Assembly (NCBI RefSeq): GCF_020740795.1
Contig: NC_067296.1
Coordinates: 7,603,001 to 7,667,000 of the forward strand
Reading direction: 5' to 3'
Length of the DNA: 64,000 nt
DNA from: Apus apus
Lineage: Eukaryota; Chordata; Aves; Apodiformes; Apodidae
Positions 61,150 through 64,000 of this stretch are shown here, piece after piece. How positions within the stretch are numbered: the first letter of the stretch is position 1; each line of letters begins with the position of its first letter. Made by a program: the position numbers and the translations under genes. The notes beneath the pieces are model-generated. The model was not told the DNA's origin. It saw nothing but the letters and a program-made list of their open reading frames with translations, and ran no database searches.

Positions 61150-62955
61150 AAATATAGCACAGAGTAGCCCAAGCCTGACCATGGGGAAGAGGGGTCACTA
61201 GCTTACCAGAACTCTCTGAGACTCGGACCATTCCCCCATGAAATCCCAGGGGGGACTGATGATGAAAACTGGGTTATCAAGGTCTGTGTGACTTCAGTGT
61301 CTGGCTTATTTTTGAACCTCAAACCAATGGGAATAGATAGGCAAAGTGTACTGCAGCCTACTACCATCTGCCAAGGAAAAGGGTTCTGCCTGGAGCAGGA
61401 GCAGGAAGAATTCCCCTAAGGATGAAGAAAAGAGCTTACCTGGACCAAATTAATATGTGCTTACCTTAGTGCTACTACCTGTCAATGGTTCAGACACATA
61501 AAAGAGAATGCAGAAAAGGCAAGGCGTGTCTGTCAAAACTGCTAGTGCTATGCCCAGCAGAATGGAATTGGGCACAAAGACCACAGGACTGGAAAGTATT
61601 CCCATGTCACTGAGTCAGGCTCCTGCTATTACCAGAGACACAACATGAGCTGGCTAGCTGAAAGCTAGTCCTGTATGACCAAGTACACTTTAGTCCTATC
61701 TCATGTATATACTCATAGGAGGCCTATTAGTGGTCAGGTACAATGACACCACTGCCTTTCCTTTGAGCCCCCCAACACGAGTAAGAAGTAGAGAACTTGC
61801 AGGGTAAGGAGGGAGGCTGAGGGGGAAATGCCAGCCATGAGAGTTGATCCAAAGAAGTTGGAAATCACATCCAGCTCAATTTCTAATTTGAGCCACTTTC
61901 TGAAGCCACCAAACATGACTTAGTCTACTCACCAAACCACAAATTTAGGAAGTGGCTAAATCCTGAGTATAGTATGATACTGCTCTCATCTGTGCATACA
62001 GGAATCACATGGACACCAGGGACATCAGCTGGATAGTGACTTCTGTGAAGGAACAGCTTTAGTCTATGTGATCTACCACAGTCTCATCTCTGCTCCCTAC
62101 TGCTGAAGGTTCAGAGTAGGCCATGAGCAGCAGATAACTCCTCTTACTTGTTTACCATCCCTTTTGTCATCCTTCAGTGGAGTGGGAGGGAGGCCACAGA
62201 CTCTGTCACCCTTGCCAATAAGTGACTTTAGAATGCTAATGACCTTGGGGCCTAGTTGATCTGGATCAGACTGGAATGAGCCAACTGGGGCAACTGGGAA
62301 AGCTTATATGGCATCATTTGTCATCTTTGGCTTGGGTCTGTCCTTAGCCAAAGTCAGGCAAACATCTCATGATCTTAGGCCAGTGACAGCATTACTCACA
62401 GGCTGGCCTCCTCAGCAGTGAACTTTGAGCTCTTCATTCATCACTGCTTTCTTTTTGGTCAAATGAACACTTTGCCATAGGATGTTACTGTACTCAGAAT
62501 CTGACAGCACTCACACATTAAATATATGTGTCAGCATTAGAAACATCCTCAAGTCATTAAGGAGAAATTAAAATATTACTGTTCTGCTATGGTGTTTACT
62601 GAGATGTCCCAAGTTAGAGATACTTCCCCTTTTATACAGGGGTAGCTTCATGTTTACCACAGGGAAAAAGTAAGCACACAAGGCAAACCACAGCACAGAC
62701 AATATACAGTAAGTTCACACCTTAACTTACCCCACAGTAACATATTCCTATCTTCATACTCTTAGAAATAATTATTCCCTTAGGAATTTTTAATAATAAT
62801 ACATTATGCTGTCTAGAAGTTGTTTAAAATGCAGTGACCTATTACGCTCAGTGTGTTGACTTTTTGAAAGCAATGACTACAAGGTGTGAGGTACATTTCA
62901 AATAGCTGAGTCTTGCAGCAGTCTCCTGTGACCCCCAAAGAACTGTGGGATTCAC
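61150..62955. other. Gene-free DNA before the right CpG island
   Basis: Follows the candidate splice acceptor. No long frame on the + strand. One AP-1 heptamer at 61611. A GGTAAG donor-like string near 61802 could close an exon of about 650 bp; this is speculative. Confidence 0.5.
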
Positions 62956-62958
62956 AAC

Positions 62959-62995
62959 TTTTTTTTTTTCTTTTTTTTTTCTTTTTTTTTTTTTT
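62959..62995. repeat. T-rich tract
   Basis: Thirty-five T with two interrupting C, just left of the homeodomain-motif-rich stretch and CpG island. Confidence 0.9.
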
Positions 62996-62999
62996 GTGT

Positions 63000-63175
63000 A
63001 GGCAAAAGCTACTTGTAATTAATTCCCTGTGTGGATGCTAATTTGGAATCCACTCTGGAACTGAGTTTAATTAATTTGCATTACAACACATATCCTGGAA
63101 CAGTATCCACGCTGCTGAGGAATAGCAAGCCATTTAAAATTCATACATAGATTTAATCCAAATTAATGACTCTAT
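63000..63175. promoter_or_regulatory. Candidate conserved non-coding element rich in homeodomain/POU motifs
   Basis: TAATTAATT near 63015, TTTAATTAATTTGCAT at 63066-63081 (homeodomain plus octamer), and TAATCC and AATTAATGAC near 63155-63170, in about 175 bp next to the right CpG island. It may instead be ordinary AT-rich DNA. Confidence 0.3.
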
Positions 63176-63249
63176 ATAGACAAATCATTTTTCTCAGCCA
63201 CAGGGAGGAAAGAACCAAAACACAACTTGTCTCCCAAATAATGTTCGTA

Positions 63250-64000
63250 GTTAACTTTACACCTCTGGACCCAGCGCCTGCCACATCTGCGCGGTGCGGT
63301 CAGGGCAGCCTTGCTGACAACTCTTCCCGCAACTCAACCGTGCCCTGGAGCAGCTTCTCCGGTTCGCTCGGGCCGGGCTCAGCGCGGTTCCCCGCGCCCC
63401 TTCGCCGCTCCGGCCATTCCCGCCCCCCGGCGCCTTGTCACCATCTCCCGCCGCAGCCCCGGCCCCTGCGTTGCGGGGTCCCCGCCCAGCCCGCAGCCCG
63501 GCGCGGCAGCTCCCCCTCCCGTTCCCGACACGCCGCCGCAGCCCGGGGTGGCCGGAGTGCGGGGCCCTGCGGGGCCGTGCGGGGCCGTGCGGGGCCGTGC
63601 GGGGCGCGACGGATGCGCGGTTCCCGCTGCGCGGCGCGGTTCAAGCCGGCGCTGCTTGTCCCGGCCGGCCCCGCGGTGCCGTTTGAGGGGATTTCCCTCG
63701 GCCCCGCTCCACTCAGCTTCTTGTAACCAGGAGCACATGACTGTGAGTGGGGAGGCTGCTTACTGTTACTGCAATTAAGTCTGTTGGTAACTGAAACTGC
63801 ATCACCTAATTAGAGCAGCAAAATAGCAACTCCCTGCAACGCGACGCCCAGGGCTCGGCCGCTGGAGAACCGGAGAAAGCTGCGCTCGGCTTCCAGAAAA
63901 CGCGGCCCTGGCACCGCAACCGGCGGGCCAGGCCGGGGCAGGGGAGGCAAGGAGCGCGGTGCGGGCCTCCCTCCTCCCCGGCGGGGAAAGCGGAGCCAGA
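63250..64000. promoter_or_regulatory. CpG island at the right edge, probable promoter of the next gene (partial)
   Basis: CpG-dense DNA begins at about 63290. It is broken by an AT-richer gap at about 63720-63840 and continues to the window end. No TATA box is evident. Long frames on both strands across it are compositional. Amniote gene order places PTPN1 after CEBPB, so this could be the PTPN1 promoter on the + strand, but the known PTPN1 first-exon protein start is not found before the edge. A non-coding or divergent transcript is also possible. Confidence 0.6.
63558..63606. repeat. 10-bp GC-rich minisatellite in the right-hand CpG island
   Basis: About four and a half copies of GGGGCCGTGC, with one ccc/ccg variant in the first. 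It gives five GGGG runs each separated by six bases on the + strand, a pattern able to form a G-quadruplex. Such tracts tend to vary in copy number and to be mis-assembled. Confidence 0.9.

Noticed and set aside
63166..63778. Frames of 119-186 codons in the right CpG island
   Set aside because: Low-complexity Arg/Pro/Ala/Gly products of GC-rich DNA and the 10-bp minisatellite. Comparable frames occur on both strands.
1..64000. tRNA, rRNA or CRISPR features
   Set aside because: No T-loop GGTTCGAATC-type sequence with a plausible cloverleaf, no rRNA segments, and no spaced direct repeats were seen; CRISPR is not expected in a bird genome.

Overview
The window is about 64 kb of vertebrate, almost certainly avian, nuclear DNA. 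It contains one confidently identifiable protein-coding gene, the intronless transcription factor CEBPB (C/EBP-beta; NF-M in chicken), on the + strand at 5076-6062. The bird assignment rests on two things. The protein is 328 residues, which is the length I recall for chicken NF-M. There is also a 5'-truncated CR1 LINE at about 31985-32749 with the ATTCTATG-type 3' end typical of bird CR1. Most other transposon signal is heavily decayed MIR/L3-like sequence, as expected of a bird genome. I cannot name the species.

Layout. 1-4130: non-coding upstream DNA with a perfect C/EBP-ATF composite site near 2.03 kb. About 4140-6320: a CpG island covering the CEBPB promoter (CRE-like site, TATA box), leader, coding region and the first part of the 3' UTR. 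The leader holds two upstream ORFs. The second is the nine-residue uORF that controls start-site choice among the LAP*, LAP and LIP isoforms. The 3' UTR (6063 to about 6571) carries G-rich blocks, a long U tract, two identical TGATGCAAT boxes 40 bp apart, and an AATAAA signal.

6.6-63.2 kb: a large stretch without a recognisable gene. It holds the CR1 copy, about nine MIR/L3-like relics (four clustered at 33.5-36.2 kb), simple repeats, a degenerate tandem duplication at 28.1 kb, and scattered AP-1, octamer and C/EBP motifs. The best regulatory candidate is 32995-33500, just beyond the CR1, where AP-1 and octamer motifs are paired at both ends. A consensus branch point, pyrimidine tract and AG at 61.11-61.15 kb looks like a splice acceptor of an unrecognised, perhaps non-coding, transcript.

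63.25-64.0 kb: a second CpG island running off the right edge, with a 10-bp GC-rich minisatellite that fits a G-quadruplex pattern. It is probably a promoter. In amniotes PTPN1 lies beyond CEBPB, so it could be the PTPN1 promoter, but no coding sequence inside the window confirms this.

Overall this looks like a CEBPB locus with a long downstream regulatory domain. Motif calls come from reading the sequence by eye; motif counts are not exhaustive and no alignment or search was run.
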